From Klebsiella terrigena (GTDB taxonomy: Bacteria; Pseudomonadota; Gammaproteobacteria; Enterobacterales; Enterobacteriaceae): DNA of 64,000 nucleotides. The translations under genes were made by a program, and so were the position numbers. The notes beneath the pieces are model-generated. The model was not told the DNA's origin and ran no database searches. It worked only from the letters and a program-made list of their open reading frames with translations. Below are positions 47,454 to 58,261 of this stretch, in pieces; position 1 is the stretch's first letter, and each line of letters starts with the position of its first letter. Location of the stretch: contig NZ_BJNO01000003.1 in NCBI RefSeq assembly GCF_006539725.1, positions 1 to 64,000 on the forward strand. The letters are read 5' to 3'.

Positions 47454-48845
47454 ATGTTTATCCTTGAAACGCTGAATTTTGTTGTTGATATTCTGAAAGT
47501 GCCCTCGGTGCTGGTGGGGTTAATTGCGCTGATCGGCCTGGTGGCACAAAAAAAATCATTTTCTGACGTCGTCAAAGGAACGATTAAAACCATTCTTGGC
47601 TTTATTGTTTTGGGCGGTGGGGCGACGGTATTAGTCGGCTCGCTGAATCCGCTGGGAGGCATGTTTGAACACGCCTTTAATATCCAGGGGATTATTCCAA
47701 ATAACGAGGCGATTGTTTCTATTGCCCTCGAAAAATACGGCGCGTCAACCGCGCTGATTATGGCCTTTGGGATGGTTGCGAATATCATCGTCGCCCGCTT
47801 TACGCGGCTGAAGTATATCTTCCTGACCGGGCATCATACCTTCTATATGGCCTGTATGATCGGCGTGATCCTCACCGTGGCTGGCTTCGAAGGCGTCGGG
47901 CTGGTGTTTACCGGCTCGCTGATCTTAGGCCTGGTGATGGCGTTCTTCCCGGCGCTGGCGCAGCGCTATATGAAGCGAATTACCGGAACCGATGATATCG
48001 CCTTCGGCCACTTCGGTACCCTGGGCTACGTGCTTTCGGGCTGGATTGGCAGCGTCTGTGGAAAAGGCTCCCGCTCCACCGAAGAGATGAATCTGCCGAA
48101 GAACCTCAGCTTCCTGCGCGACAGCTCCATCTCTATCTCCCTGACGATGATGATTATCTACCTGATCATGGCCGTAAGCGCCGGGCGCGAGTATGTAGAA
48201 AGCACCTTCAGCGGCGGCCAGAATTATCTGGTCTACGCCATCATCATGGCGATTACCTTCGCCGCCGGGGTGTTCATCATCCTGCAAGGGGTGCGTCTGA
48301 TCCTCGCGGAAATCGTGCCGGCATTTACCGGATTCTCAGAAAAGCTGGTGCCGAACGCGCGTCCTGCGCTGGACTGCCCGGTGGTCTACCCGTATGCGCC
48401 CAACGCGGTGCTGATCGGCTTCCTGTTCAGCTTCCTCGGTGGTCTGGTGGGGCTGTTCCTGCTCGGACAAATGAGTCTGGTGCTGATTCTACCGGGCGTC
48501 GTGCCGCACTTTTTCACCGGCGCGACGGCGGGAGTCTTCGGCAACGCCACCGGCGGTCGTCGGGGCGCAATGATTGGCGCGTTTGCCAACGGCCTGCTGA
48601 TCACCTTCTTGCCGGTGCTGCTGCTGCCGGTTCTGGGGGCGATCGGTTTTGCCAATACCACCTTCTCTGACGCAGACTTCGGCGCAATCGGCATCGTGCT
48701 CGGCAACCTGGCGCGCTACCTGTCGCCGTTTGCGATTACGGGTCTTGTTGTGGCGCTGTTCGCTCTGCTGGTTGCGTACAACGTCTTTGCGAAGAAGAAA
48801 CCTGCGGGCAATGGCGCGCAGGAGAATACCGGAGCCAAATCATGA
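47454..48845 (+). CDS. PTS IIC component, ascorbate (UlaA)-like permease
   Basis: A 463-residue inner-membrane permease of the ascorbate-galactitol PTS superfamily, with about eleven hydrophobic segments. Seen: VPSVLVGLIALIGLVAQKKS, GFIVLGGGATVLVGSLNPLG, and GILPHFFTG-like PGVVPHFFTGATAGVFGNAT with GGRRGAMIGAF. E. coli UlaA is about 465 residues. The sugar is not known; the transketolase genes that follow argue against ascorbate. It overlaps the next gene by 4 bases (ATGA), which indicates coupling. Confidence 0.9.
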   Translation: MFILETLNFVVDILKVPSVLVGLIALIGLVAQKKSFSDVVKGTIKTILGFIVLGGGATVLVGSLNPLGGMFEHAFNIQGIIPNNEAIVSIALEKYGASTALIMAFGMVANIIVARFTRLKYIFLTGHHTFYMACMIGVILTVAGFEGVGLVFTGSLILGLVMAFFPALAQRYMKRITGTDDIAFGHFGTLGYVLSGWIGSVCGKGSRSTEEMNLPKNLSFLRDSSISISLTMMIIYLIMAVSAGREYVESTFSGGQNYLVYAIIMAITFAAGVFIILQGVRLILAEIVPAFTGFSEKLVPNARPALDCPVVYPYAPNAVLIGFLFSFLGGLVGLFLLGQMSLVLILPGVVPHFFTGATAGVFGNATGGRRGAMIGAFANGLLITFLPVLLLPVLGAIGFANTTFSDADFGAIGIVLGNLARYLSPFAITGLVVALFALLVAYNVFAKKKPAGNGAQENTGAKS

Positions 48846-49672
48846 ATGTGCAAGAAGTGACCCAACTGGCGCGCGACATTCGCGTCGCCACGCTTAAATC
48901 GCTGACCAATCTGGGTTTTGGCCACTATGGCGGCAGCATGTCGGTCGTCGAAACGCTGGCGGTGCTGTACGGCGCGGTGATGAAAATCGACCCCGCCGAC
49001 CCGGACTGGCCGGAGCGCGACTACTTTGTGCTGTCAAAAGGACATGCCGGTCCGGCGCTCTACAGCACCTTAGCCATCAAGGGCTATTTTCCGATGGAAG
49101 AGCTCAGCACGCTGAACCATAACGGCACCCGTCTGCCGAGCCACCCGGACCGCCTGAAAACGCGGGGAGTCGATGCGACCACCGGTTCGCTGGGGCAGGG
49201 GATTTCCATCGCCGGCGGCATGGCGCTCTCGCATAAGCTGGCCGGGCGCCCGAATCGGGTATTCTGCATTGTCGGCGACGGCGAGCTCAACGAGGGGCAG
49301 TGCTGGGAGGCGTTTCAGTTTATCGCCCACCATCGCCTGAATAACCTGACGGTGTTTGTTGACTGGAACAAACTGCAGCTCGACGGCGCGCTCGACGAAA
49401 TTATCCGCGCCTTTAACCTGGAGGAGAAGTTCCGCGCCTTTGGTTTTGACGCCATCACCGTGAAGGGGGATGACATTGTCGGGCTGCTGGAGGCGGTACA
49501 GCCCGTGCCGGCCGCCGATGCCCGTCCGCGGGTGGTGATCCTCGACAGCATTAAAGGGCAGGGCGTGCCGTATCTCGAGCAGCTCAGCAACTCCCATCAC
49601 CTGCGCCTGACGGATGAGATGACTGCGGCGCTGAATGAGACGATTCGTCAACTGGAGGCCGCACATGATTAA
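48842..49672 (+). CDS. Split transketolase, N-terminal (TPP-binding) subunit
   Basis: A 276-residue protein equal to the first third of transketolase. It binds the diphosphate of thiamine diphosphate: SKGHAGPALYSTLAIKGYFP, GSLGQGISIAGGMALSHKLA, and the metal motif IVGDGELNEGQCWEAFQF ending in NNLTVFVDWNK. The C-terminal subunit is encoded next with an 8-base overlap. Split transketolases occur in several sugar operons, for example AptAB acting on apulose 4-phosphate in Actinobacillus. Its reading frame starts within the IIC gene, so uptake and cleavage are co-expressed. Confidence 0.92.
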   Translation: MNVQEVTQLARDIRVATLKSLTNLGFGHYGGSMSVVETLAVLYGAVMKIDPADPDWPERDYFVLSKGHAGPALYSTLAIKGYFPMEELSTLNHNGTRLPSHPDRLKTRGVDATTGSLGQGISIAGGMALSHKLAGRPNRVFCIVGDGELNEGQCWEAFQFIAHHRLNNLTVFVDWNKLQLDGALDEIIRAFNLEEKFRAFGFDAITVKGDDIVGLLEAVQPVPAADARPRVVILDSIKGQGVPYLEQLSNSHHLRLTDEMTAALNETIRQLEAAHD

Positions 49673-50618
49673 CGTCGCACCCGCAGGACAAAAAGACGCC
49701 GTGGAAATGCGCAAAGTGTACGCTGGCTTTGTCGCCCGGCAGATTGAGGCCGGGAGCGACATTATCGCCCTCGAGGCCGATCTGATGAGTTCGATGGCAA
49801 TGGACGGCGTGGCGCGGGATTATCCGCAGCACGTGATCAACTGCGGCATCATGGAGGCCAACGTTATCGGGACCGCCGCTGGCCTGTCGCTGACCGGACG
49901 CCAGCCGTTTGTTCATACCTTTACCGCGTTTGCCAGCCGTCGCTGCTTCGACCAGCTGTTTATGGCGCTGGATTATCAGCGTAACAACGTCAAGGTGATT
50001 GCCTCCGACGCCGGCGTTACCGCCTGCCATAACGGCGGCACCCATATGTCGTTTGAAGATATGGGGATTGTTCGCGGCCTGGCGCACTCGGTGGTGCTGG
50101 AGGTCACCGATGCGGTGATGTTCGACGATATCCTGCGCCAGCTGATGAAGCTTCACGGTTTCTACTGGGTGCGTACCATCCGCAAGCAGGCGCCGAGCGT
50201 CTACGCCCCGGGCTCAACGTTTACCATCGGCAAGGGCAACGTGCTGCGGGAAGGCGAAGATATTACCCTGATCGCCAACGGCATTATGGTGGCCGAGGCG
50301 CTGGAGGCGGCGCGACAGCTCGAACAGGAAGGCGTCAGCGCGGCGGTGATTGACATGTTTACCCTCAAGCCTATCGACCGCATGCTGGTGAAAAATTATG
50401 CCGAGAAAACCGGGCGTATCGTGACCTGCGAAAACCACAGTATTCACAACGGGCTGGGCTCAGCCGTCGCCGAGGTGCTGGTGGAAACCTGTCCGGTGCC
50501 GATGCGCCGCGTGGGGGTGAAGGAGCGCTATGGTCAGGTCGGTACCCAGGATTTCCTGCAGAAGGAGTATGGCCTGACGGCCCACGATATTGTGTCGGCG
50601 GCGAGAGAGCTGCTGTAA
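49665..50618 (+). CDS. Split transketolase, C-terminal subunit
   Basis: A 317-residue subunit completing the transketolase. The pyrimidine-binding domain has the catalytic Glu in VINCGIMEANVIGTAAGLSL and GGTHMSFEDMGIVR. The third domain runs from about 190 (GEDITLIANGIMVAEALEAA, NHSIHNGLGSAVAEVLVETC). With the N-terminal subunit it should transfer a two-carbon ketol unit between a ketose phosphate and an aldose phosphate. Start 49665 lies inside the end of the previous gene. Last gene before the terminator shared with pta. Confidence 0.92.
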   Translation: MINVAPAGQKDAVEMRKVYAGFVARQIEAGSDIIALEADLMSSMAMDGVARDYPQHVINCGIMEANVIGTAAGLSLTGRQPFVHTFTAFASRRCFDQLFMALDYQRNNVKVIASDAGVTACHNGGTHMSFEDMGIVRGLAHSVVLEVTDAVMFDDILRQLMKLHGFYWVRTIRKQAPSVYAPGSTFTIGKGNVLREGEDITLIANGIMVAEALEAARQLEQEGVSAAVIDMFTLKPIDRMLVKNYAEKTGRIVTCENHSIHNGLGSAVAEVLVETCPVPMRRVGVKERYGQVGTQDFLQKEYGLTAHDIVSAARELL

Positions 50619-50623
50619 ATAAA

Positions 50624-50650
50624 AAAGGCGACCACAGGGTCGCCTTTGTT
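50624..50650. terminator. Bidirectional terminator between the transketolase and pta
   Basis: Perfect 10-bp stem AAAGGCGACC/GGTCGCCTTT with an ACAG loop. It has A-rich sequence on the left and T-rich on the right, serving both convergent genes. Confidence 0.88.
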
Positions 50651-50683
50651 GTTACCGACCGGCGCAGGCGCCGGTGGTGAGTA

Positions 50684-52828
50684 TTACTGCTGCTGCTGAG
50701 ACGACTGAATCGCGGTCAGCGCGATGGTGTAGACGATATCGTCTACCAGCGCGCCGCGGGACAGGTCGTTCACCGGCTTACGCATACCCTGCAGCATCGG
50801 CCCGATGGAGATCAGGTCAGCAGAACGCTGTACGGCTTTGTAAGTGGTGTTACCGGTGTTCAGATCCGGGAAGATGAACACGGTCGCGCGGCCGGCAACC
50901 GGAGAGTTCGGTGCCTTGGATTTTGCCACGTCAGCCATAACGGCGGCATCGTACTGCAGCGGGCCGTCGATCATCAGGTCAGGACGTTTTTCCTGCGCCA
51001 GACGCGTTGCTTCACGCACTTTTTCGACGTCGCTACCGGCGCCGGAGGTGCCGGTGGAGTAGGAGAGCATCGCCACGCGCGGTTCAATGCCAAAGGCAAT
51101 TGCGGAGTCCGCAGACTGAATCGCGATCTCTGCCAGCTGTTCTGCGGTTGGGTCCGGGTTAATCGCGCAGTCGCCGTACACGTAAACCTGTTCAGGCAGC
51201 AGCATGAAGAACACGGAGGAAACCAGAGAGCTGCCCGGCGCCGTTTTGATCAGCTGCAGCGGCGGACGGATGGTGTTGGCGGTGGTGTGTACCGCGCCGG
51301 ACACCAGGCCGTCGACTTCGTCCTGTTCCAGCATCAGGGTGCCGAGAACGACGTTGTCTTCCAGCTGCTCGCGAGCAACCGCTTCGGTCATACCTTTGCT
51401 CTTACGCAGTTCGACCAGGCGAGCCACGTAGCTTTCGCGAACCACTTCCGGATCGACGATTTCGATACCCGAACCCAGCTCTACACCCTGAGCGGCGGCA
51501 ACGCGGTTGATCTCATCCGGGTTACCCAGCAGCACGCAGGTTGCGATACCGCGTTCTGCACAGATTGCCGCAGCTTTAACGGTACGTGGCTCGTCGCCTT
51601 CCGGCAGAACGACGCGTTTGCCCGCTTTGCGCGCCAGCTCGGTGAGCTGGTAGCGGAAGGCCGGCGGAGAGAGGCGACGGCTGCGCTCGGAGGTCGCAGT
51701 CAGGGACTCGATCCAGTCGGCGTTGATGTAGCTTGCCACGTATTCCTGAACTTTCTCGATGCGCTCGTGATCGTCAACCGGAACTTCCAGGTTGAAGCTC
51801 TGCAGGCTCAGAGAGGTCTGCCAGGTGTTGGTGTTCACCATGAATACCGGCAGGCCGGTGGCAAACGCGCGTTCGCACAGCTTGCTCACGCGGGCGTCCA
51901 TTTCGTAGGCGCCGGTCAGCAGCAGCGCGCCGATTTCTACGCCGTTCATCGCCGCCAGGCAGGCTGCAACCAGGACGTCAGGACGATCGGCGGAGGTCAC
52001 CAGCAGGGAACCTGCGCGGAAGTGTTCCAGCATGTGCGGAATGCTGCGCGCACAGAAGGTAACGGATTTCACGCGGCGGGTGTTAATGTCGCCTTCATTG
52101 ATGATGGTGGCATTCAGGTGGTGCGCCATATCGATTGCGCGGGTGGCAATCAGATCGAAGCTCCACGGCACCGCGCCGAGGATCGGCAGCGCGCTGCCGT
52201 TCTGCAGCTGGGCCGGATCGATCTTGACCACTTTCGCTTTCGATGAGTCATCGAAAATTTCAGACAGGTCAGGACGGGTACGTCCCTGCTCGTCAACCGG
52301 CGCGTTCAGCTTGTTGACGATAACACCGGTAATGTTGGTGTTCTTCGTGCCGCCGAAGCTGTTGCGGGTCAGTTCGATACGCTCGTTCAGCTGTTCCTGG
52401 GTATCGGTGCCCTGGGACATCACGAAGACGATTTCAGCGTTCAGGGTTTTGGCGATTTCGAAGTTCAGCGACTGGGCAAACTGGTGTTTACGCGTCGGAA
52501 CCAGGCCTTCTACCAGCACGACTTCAGCATCCTGAGTGCTTGCGTGGTAGTTAGCGATGATCTCTTCCATCAGCACGTCTTTCTGGTTGCTGGACAGCAG
52601 CGACTCGACGTGGCTCATCTTCAGCGGCTCTGCGGCCGGAAGGTTGGAATTCGCGCGCACGATAGCGGTCGTCTGGTCAGGCGCATCGCCGCCAGCACGC
52701 GGTTGCGCGATAGGTTTAAAGACGCTCAGACGAACGCCTTTACGTTCCATAGCACGGATAACGCCGAGGCTGACGCTGGTCAGGCCTACGCTGGTTCCGG
52801 TAGGGATTAGCATGATTATACGGGACAC
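50684..52828 (-). CDS. pta: Pta, phosphate acetyltransferase
   Basis: A 714-residue enzyme converting acetyl-CoA and phosphate to acetyl phosphate and CoA. It is of the long enterobacterial type: an N-terminal BioD-like domain ([20 protein letters not shown]), a DRTGG-like regulatory domain, and the C-terminal catalytic domain (about 390-714, [20 protein letters not shown]). The start is GTG 52828 with AGAGGAT upstream ([10 protein letters not shown]). It is transcribed after ackA, but an ERIC element now fills much of the ackA-pta gap. Confidence 0.98.
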   Translation of the reverse strand: MSRIIMLIPTGTSVGLTSVSLGVIRAMERKGVRLSVFKPIAQPRAGGDAPDQTTAIVRANSNLPAAEPLKMSHVESLLSSNQKDVLMEEIIANYHASTQDAEVVLVEGLVPTRKHQFAQSLNFEIAKTLNAEIVFVMSQGTDTQEQLNERIELTRNSFGGTKNTNITGVIVNKLNAPVDEQGRTRPDLSEIFDDSSKAKVVKIDPAQLQNGSALPILGAVPWSFDLIATRAIDMAHHLNATIINEGDINTRRVKSVTFCARSIPHMLEHFRAGSLLVTSADRPDVLVAACLAAMNGVEIGALLLTGAYEMDARVSKLCERAFATGLPVFMVNTNTWQTSLSLQSFNLEVPVDDHERIEKVQEYVASYINADWIESLTATSERSRRLSPPAFRYQLTELARKAGKRVVLPEGDEPRTVKAAAICAERGIATCVLLGNPDEINRVAAAQGVELGSGIEIVDPEVVRESYVARLVELRKSKGMTEAVAREQLEDNVVLGTLMLEQDEVDGLVSGAVHTTANTIRPPLQLIKTAPGSSLVSSVFFMLLPEQVYVYGDCAINPDPTAEQLAEIAIQSADSAIAFGIEPRVAMLSYSTGTSGAGSDVEKVREATRLAQEKRPDLMIDGPLQYDAAVMADVAKSKAPNSPVAGRATVFIFPDLNTGNTTYKAVQRSADLISIGPMLQGMRKPVNDLSRGALVDDIVYTIALTAIQSSQQQQ

Positions 52829-52888
52829 GATATATCCTCTTTCGTTACCGCCAGTATCAGGCGGGATACAAAAACAGCACCCCCAGCT

Positions 52889-53042
52889 TCCCGTCATACT
52901 TCAAGCTGCATACTTGTTGGCTTTTGCCCTTGCGGGCCGCCGCGACGACAGATTTGTCGCTCACCCCGGTCACGTACTTCTCTTACGCTTCCGGGGATTT
53001 GCTGCGTCGCCGCTTTCCTGCAACTCGAATTATTGAGGGTTA
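52889..53042. repeat. ERIC (IRU) element between ackA and pta
   Basis: The central part on the minus strand, AAATCCCCGGAAGCGTAAGA then AGTACGTGACCGGGGTGAGC, matches the ERIC core (AATCCCCAGGAGCTTA... GTGACTGGGGTGAGCG). Both ends also match: GTCATACTTCAAGCTGCAT on the left and CTGCAACTCGAATTATTGAG on the right. It is about 150 bases, slightly longer than the usual 127, with extra GC-rich bases near 52925-52950. Transcribed in an operon, it would fold into a long hairpin between ackA and pta. Confidence 0.9.
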
Positions 53043-53059
53043 TCGCTGGCGGTGTGCAA

Positions 53060-54262
53060 TCAGGCGGTCAGACGGTTGGCGTCTTGCGCGATAACCAGCT
53101 CTTCGTTGGTCGGGATGACCAGTGCAGGGCGGGTACCTTCTTTGTTGATGAAGCCGGACTTGCCGAAACGGGCTGCCAGGTTGCGTTCATGGTCAACATC
53201 GAAGCCCAGTACGCCCAGTTTGCCCAGAGACAGTTCACGCACCATCGCCGCGTTTTCACCGATGCCGCCGGTGAAGATAACCGCGTCCAGACGACCGTCC
53301 ATCAGCGCGGTGTAGGAGCCGATGTATTTTGCCAGGCGGTGGCAGTAAACGTCCATCGCGCGCTTAGCGTCTGCTTTATCCGCGTAGTTGTCTTCAACAT
53401 AACGACAGTCGCTGGTGACTTCAGTCAGGCCGAGCAGGCCGGACTCTTTGGTCAGCATTTTGTTGATTGCATCAACGCTCATGCCCAGGGAGTCGTGCAG
53501 ATGGAAGATGATTGCCGGGTCGATATCGCCTGAGCGGGTACCCATGACCAGGCCTTCCAGCGGAGTCAGACCCATAGAGGTATCAACGCACTGGCCGTTA
53601 CGGATAGCGGAAACAGAACCACCGTTGCCCAGATGGCAGGTGATGATGTTCAGCTCTTCAACCGGTTTGTTCAGGACTTTTGCTGCTTCCTGAGTCACGT
53701 AGAAGTGGCTGGTGCCGTGGGCGCCATAGCGACGGACGCCATGCTCTTTGTAGAGGCTGTACGGCAGGGCGTAGAGGTAAGACTCTTCCGGCATGGTCTG
53801 ATGGAACGCGGTGTCGAACACGGCAACGTTCTTGTTTTTCAGGTGCGGGAAGGATTTCAGCGCTTCAGCAATACCGATCAGATGCGCCGGGTTGTGCAGC
53901 GGTGCGAAAGAGGCGGAATCTTTGATGCCCTGAATGACGGAATCGTCAATGACCACGGAACTGGTGTATTTCTCACCACCGTGAACGATACGATGGCCAA
54001 TTGCGGTCAGCTGAGCAGACAGTTCTGGTTTTTGTGCCAGAATAGTGTTAACGATAAAGTTAAGCGCTTCACTGTGAGCGGCGCCAGCGCCTAAATCTGC
54101 TTCTTGTTTGCTGCCATCCATTTTCCATTTGATACGCGCTTCAGGAAGATGGAAACATTCGGCTAAACCGGACAGATATTCGTCACCGTTGAGAGCATCA
54201 ATGATAGCAAATTTCAGTGAGGAACTACCGCAGTTCAGAACCAGTACTAGCTTACTCGACAT
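53060..54262 (-). CDS. ackA: AckA, acetate kinase
   Basis: A 400-residue kinase making ATP and acetate from acetyl phosphate. Family motifs are [17 protein letters not shown] at the N-terminus and [19 protein letters not shown]. Also present are [20 protein letters not shown] and [19 protein letters not shown]. With Pta it forms the main overflow route from acetyl-CoA. It is first in the ackA-pta operon, divergent from yfbV, with an FNR-like site about 80 bases upstream. Confidence 0.98.
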   Translation of the reverse strand: MSSKLVLVLNCGSSSLKFAIIDALNGDEYLSGLAECFHLPEARIKWKMDGSKQEADLGAGAAHSEALNFIVNTILAQKPELSAQLTAIGHRIVHGGEKYTSSVVIDDSVIQGIKDSASFAPLHNPAHLIGIAEALKSFPHLKNKNVAVFDTAFHQTMPEESYLYALPYSLYKEHGVRRYGAHGTSHFYVTQEAAKVLNKPVEELNIITCHLGNGGSVSAIRNGQCVDTSMGLTPLEGLVMGTRSGDIDPAIIFHLHDSLGMSVDAINKMLTKESGLLGLTEVTSDCRYVEDNYADKADAKRAMDVYCHRLAKYIGSYTALMDGRLDAVIFTGGIGENAAMVRELSLGKLGVLGFDVDHERNLAARFGKSGFINKEGTRPALVIPTNEELVIAQDANRLTA

Positions 54263-54599
54263 GGAAGTACCTTTTATGATACGTGGCTAAAAAAACGTCA
54301 TTGTGTCACAAAGCGTAGCGCAGGATGACATCGACATTTATGATTAACATCATGCCTTGTTCTGTTTCCGGGCACGATGAGATAAGTACATTTGATTTTA
54401 TGCCATTTTGGATAATTTTCAGACAATGGCAGAATATGCGATAATTTGACTAACCTGGTAAAAGGGTCTATCGCCCTTTCAGGTGGGCACAGGATACCTG
54501 ATTGCCGCACCCATTGCCAAAATGTTTTGAACGTTGTCATGCACAGTTGGTGTTTTGCACGAATATTTTAAGATTTATATGTAAAGTTGAGGTACAGCC
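54263..54599. other. ackA-yfbV control region
   Basis: 337 bases with no gene seen. It holds the promoters of the divergent ackA and yfbV. ATGATTAACATCAT at 54340-54353 keeps four of five bases in each half of the FNR consensus. The sequence is AT-rich, as expected of regulatory DNA. Confidence 0.5.
54340..54353. promoter_or_regulatory. FNR-like site upstream of ackA
   Basis: ATGAT-TAAC-ATCAT, a perfect inverted repeat with one substitution per half from TTGAT-N4-ATCAA, 78 bases before ackA. Oxygen control of ackA-pta has been described in E. coli. Confidence 0.5.
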
Positions 54600-55055
54600 A
54601 TGTCGACACCCGAGAATCGTCCCGTTAGCTTTTTCAGCTTGTTTCGCCGCGGGCAGCATTACACAAAGACCTGGCCTTTAGATAAACGCCTCGCCCCGGT
54701 GTTTATTGAAAACCGCATTATTCGCGCCACCCGCTACGCGATTCGTATCATGCCGCCGGTCGCCGTCTTTACGCTATGCTGGCAAATTGCCCTCGGCGGC
54801 CAGCTGGGTCCCGCGGTCGCCACGGCGCTGTTTGCGTTGAGTCTGCCCATGCAGGGACTGTGGTGGCTGGGTAAACGGTCGGTGACGCCGCTGCCGCCGT
54901 CAGTATTGAACTGGTTTTATGAAGTTCGCGGCAAGCTGCAGGAGGCGGGACAGGCGCTGGCGCCGGTTGACGGTAAGCCGGATTACCAGGCTTTAGCTGA
55001 CACGCTTAAGCGCGCCTTCAAACAACTGGATAAAACTTTCCTTGATGATTTGTAA
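54600..55055 (+). CDS. yfbV: YfbV, UPF0208 membrane protein
   Basis: A 151-residue protein with two hydrophobic segments at about residues 48-66 and 70-90 ([40 protein letters not shown]) and basic flanks. In E. coli YfbV is needed to insulate the Ter macrodomain of the chromosome, together with matS/MatP; the mechanism is unclear. GAGGTA lies upstream of the ATG. It has its own terminator and is divergent from ackA. Confidence 0.95.
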   Translation: MSTPENRPVSFFSLFRRGQHYTKTWPLDKRLAPVFIENRIIRATRYAIRIMPPVAVFTLCWQIALGGQLGPAVATALFALSLPMQGLWWLGKRSVTPLPPSVLNWFYEVRGKLQEAGQALAPVDGKPDYQALADTLKRAFKQLDKTFLDDL

Positions 55056-55080
55056 TTCCCTAAGGAAAACGCATATAAAA

Positions 55081-55636
<556 letters not shown>

Positions 55637-55647
55637 TGGAGGTTTCC

Positions 55648-56307
55648 GTGCAGTGTAAAGGTTTCCTGTTCGATCTTGACGGGACGTTAGTCGATTCTTT
55701 GCCGGTGGTGGAACGCTCGTGGTGTAAGTGGGCGGATCGTTTCGGCATCCCGCATGATGAAGTGCTGAACTTTATCCACGGCAAGCAGGCGATAACCTCT
55801 TTACGTCATTTTTTACCCGGGCGTAGCGAAGAGGAGATTCAGGCGGAATTCCGCTACCTCGAAGCGGTAGAGGCGCAGGATACCGACGGCATTACGGCGC
55901 TGCCGGGGGCGGTTGCGCTGCTGACTCAGTTGGATAGCGCAGGCATCCCGTGGGCTATCGTCACCTCCGGTTCGGTGCCCGTCGCCCATGCGCGCCATCG
56001 CGCTGGGGGCCTGCCCGACGCTAAAATTTTCGTCACGGCGGAGCGGGTGAAGCACGGCAAGCCGGCGCCCGATGCCTATCTGCTCGGGGCAGAGCTGCTG
56101 GGGCTGGCGCCGCAGGCGTGTGCGGTGGTTGAGGACGCACCGGCGGGATTACTGTCCGGCCTGAGCGCCGGATGCCGTACGATTGCCGTTAACGTGCCTG
56201 CCGACGCGCCGCGTCTCGATGAAGCAGACTTTGTGCTGACCAGCCTCGAAGAGCTGGAGATTGTTCGGCAGCCAGACGGCAACGTTAGCGTTACGCTTAA
56301 AGCATAA
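55648..56307 (+). CDS. hxpA: HxpA (YfbT), sugar phosphatase
   Basis: A 219-residue HAD-superfamily phosphatase. Motif I is FLFDLDGTLVDSLPVVERSW, with Asp nucleophile and acid/base Asp. Motif II is AIVTSGS, motif III the Lys in RVKHGKPAPDAYL, and motif IV VVEDAPAGLLSGL. The E. coli enzyme dephosphorylates hexose and pentose phosphates. GTG 55648, giving MQCKGFLFDL, is chosen because ATGGAGG precedes it and the E. coli protein starts there; the ATG at 55636, overlapping yfbU, is an alternative. Terminator follows. Confidence 0.92.
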   Translation: MQCKGFLFDLDGTLVDSLPVVERSWCKWADRFGIPHDEVLNFIHGKQAITSLRHFLPGRSEEEIQAEFRYLEAVEAQDTDGITALPGAVALLTQLDSAGIPWAIVTSGSVPVAHARHRAGGLPDAKIFVTAERVKHGKPAPDAYLLGAELLGLAPQACAVVEDAPAGLLSGLSAGCRTIAVNVPADAPRLDEADFVLTSLEELEIVRQPDGNVSVTLKA

Positions 56308-56318
56308 TCTCATGATTT

Positions 56319-56345
56319 AGCCCCGCGCTGGCGGGGCTTTTTTGT
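56319..56345 (+). terminator. hxpA terminator
   Basis: AGCCCCGC/GCGGGGCT stem with a GCTG loop and a T tract, 12 bases after the hxpA stop. Confidence 0.92.
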
Positions 56346-56383
56346 GCCACAATTTCGACTCCATCTTCAGACAAGGATAAGTT

Positions 56384-58216
56384 GTGAACGGTGAACTGAT
56401 TTGGGTGCTGTCTCTTCTTGCCGTTGCGGTCGTACTTTTTGCCACCGGAAAAGTGCGCATGGATGCTATCGCGCTGCTGGTGATCGTCGCCTTCGTTCTC
56501 AGCGATACGCTGACTCTCAGCGAAGCGTTTTCCGGTTTTAGCGATCCGAACGTTATTCTTATCGCCGCGCTGTTTATCATCGGTGACGGCCTCGTGCGCA
56601 CCGGCGTCGCAAGCAAAGTCGGCAGCTGGCTGGTGAAGGTAGCGGGCAGCAGCGAAACAAAAATGCTGATCTACCTGATGCTGACCGTCGCCGGGCTGGG
56701 CGCGTTTATGAGCTCCACCGGGGTGGTGGCTATCTTTATTCCGGTGGTGCTGAGCGTTTCTGCACGCATGAATACCTCCCCGTCGCGCCTGATGATGCCG
56801 CTGAGCTTTGCCGGGCTTATCAGCGGGATGATGACCCTGGTGGCAACGCCGCCTAACCTCGTCGTCAACAGCGAGCTGATACGCGAAGGGCTGCAGGGCT
56901 TTAGCTTCTTTAGCGTGACGCCCATTGGCCTGGTGGTTTTGCTGCTGGGCGTTTTCTACATGCTGGCGGTTCGCTTTATGCTGAAAGGCGACGAGGGCGA
57001 GCTGTCGCGCGACGGGCGTAAGAGAAGCACCTTTCGCGATTTAATCAAAGAGTATCATCTAACCGGCAGGGCGCGTCGCCTGGCGATCCGCCCCGGTTCG
57101 CCGATGATTGGCCAGCGCCTCGACGATCTTAAGCTGCGCGAACGCTACTGCGCTAACGTTATCGGCGTGGAGCGCTGGCGTCGTTTTCGGCGGGTGATTG
57201 TGAACGTTAACGGGGTATCCGAGTTCCGCGCCCGCGACGTTCTGCTGATTGATATGTCGGCTTCGGACGTCGATTTGCGCCAGTTCTGCGGGGAGCAAAT
57301 GCTCGAGCCGATGGTGCTGCGCGGGGAGTATTTCTCCGACCAGGCGCTGGATGTCGGTATGGCGGAGGTGACGCTGATCCCCGACTCGGAGCTTATCGGT
57401 AAAACGGTACGTGAAATCGCCTTCCGCACCCGCTTTGGTCTCAATATTGTCGGCCTGAAGCGGGACGGTAAAGCCCTCGATGGCGCGGTGGTCGATGAGT
57501 CCCTGCAGCTTGGGGATATCATGCTGGTGGTCGGCAACTGGCGGCAGATAGCCCTGCTGGCGAAGCGCGGGCGTGATTTTGTGGTGCTAAATATGCCTAT
57601 CGAGGTGAACGATGCCTCACCGGCCCACAGCCAGGCGCCGCACGCTATTTTCTGCCTGGTACTGATGGTGGCCCTGATGCTCACCGATGAAATTCCCAAC
57701 CCCATTGCCGCTATTATCTCCTGTCTGTTGATGGGGAAATTTCGTTGCATCAACGCCGAGAGCGCCTATAAGGCGATTCACTGGCCGAGCATTATTCTGA
57801 TCGTCGGGATGATGCCCTTTGCGCTGGCGCTGCAAAAAACCGGCGGCGTGGATTTAGTGGTTCAGGGGCTGATGGACGTTGCCGGCAGCAAAGGACCCTA
57901 TTTAATGCTGGGCTGCCTGTTTGTGATGTGCGCGGCCATTGGCCTGTTTATTTCAAATACCGCAACGGCGGTGCTGATGGCGCCGATTGCGCTGGCGGCG
58001 GCGAACTCAATGGGCGTGTCGCCTTACCCCTTTGCGATGGTGGTGGCGATGGCGGCTTCGGCGGCGTTTATGACCCCGGTATCTTCACCGGTTAACACCC
58101 TGGTACTGGGTCCCGGTAAATACTCGTTCAGCGATTTTGTGAAGATCGGCGTGCCTTTTACCGTGCTGGTGATGGTGGTTTGCGTGCTGCTGATCCCGGT
58201 TCTGTTCCCGTTCTGA
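56384..58216 (+). CDS. yfbS: YfbS, SLC13-type permease with RCK_C domains
   Basis: A 610-residue inner-membrane protein. Two blocks of hydrophobic segments (about 5-190 and 415-610) flank a soluble centre containing two TrkA-C-like (RCK_C) domains ([39 protein letters not shown]). The transport core has [20 protein letters not shown] and its repeat [20 protein letters not shown], the paired re-entrant signatures of divalent anion/sodium symporters. Substrate unknown. Start is GTG 56384, with AAGGA upstream. Confidence 0.94.
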   Translation: MNGELIWVLSLLAVAVVLFATGKVRMDAIALLVIVAFVLSDTLTLSEAFSGFSDPNVILIAALFIIGDGLVRTGVASKVGSWLVKVAGSSETKMLIYLMLTVAGLGAFMSSTGVVAIFIPVVLSVSARMNTSPSRLMMPLSFAGLISGMMTLVATPPNLVVNSELIREGLQGFSFFSVTPIGLVVLLLGVFYMLAVRFMLKGDEGELSRDGRKRSTFRDLIKEYHLTGRARRLAIRPGSPMIGQRLDDLKLRERYCANVIGVERWRRFRRVIVNVNGVSEFRARDVLLIDMSASDVDLRQFCGEQMLEPMVLRGEYFSDQALDVGMAEVTLIPDSELIGKTVREIAFRTRFGLNIVGLKRDGKALDGAVVDESLQLGDIMLVVGNWRQIALLAKRGRDFVVLNMPIEVNDASPAHSQAPHAIFCLVLMVALMLTDEIPNPIAAIISCLLMGKFRCINAESAYKAIHWPSIILIVGMMPFALALQKTGGVDLVVQGLMDVAGSKGPYLMLGCLFVMCAAIGLFISNTATAVLMAPIALAAANSMGVSPYPFAMVVAMAASAAFMTPVSSPVNTLVLGPGKYSFSDFVKIGVPFTVLVMVVCVLLIPVLFPF

Positions 58217-58231
58217 GCCCGTTTCCTCATG

Positions 58232-58250
58232 GCCCGGCCGCAGGCCGGGC
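58232..58250. terminator. GC-rich palindrome between yfbS and yfbR
   Basis: GCCCGGCC-GCA-GGCCGGGC, a perfect 8-bp stem between convergent genes. It is REP-like and lacks a T run. Confidence 0.55.
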
Positions 58251-58261
58251 TAGCGTCGATT

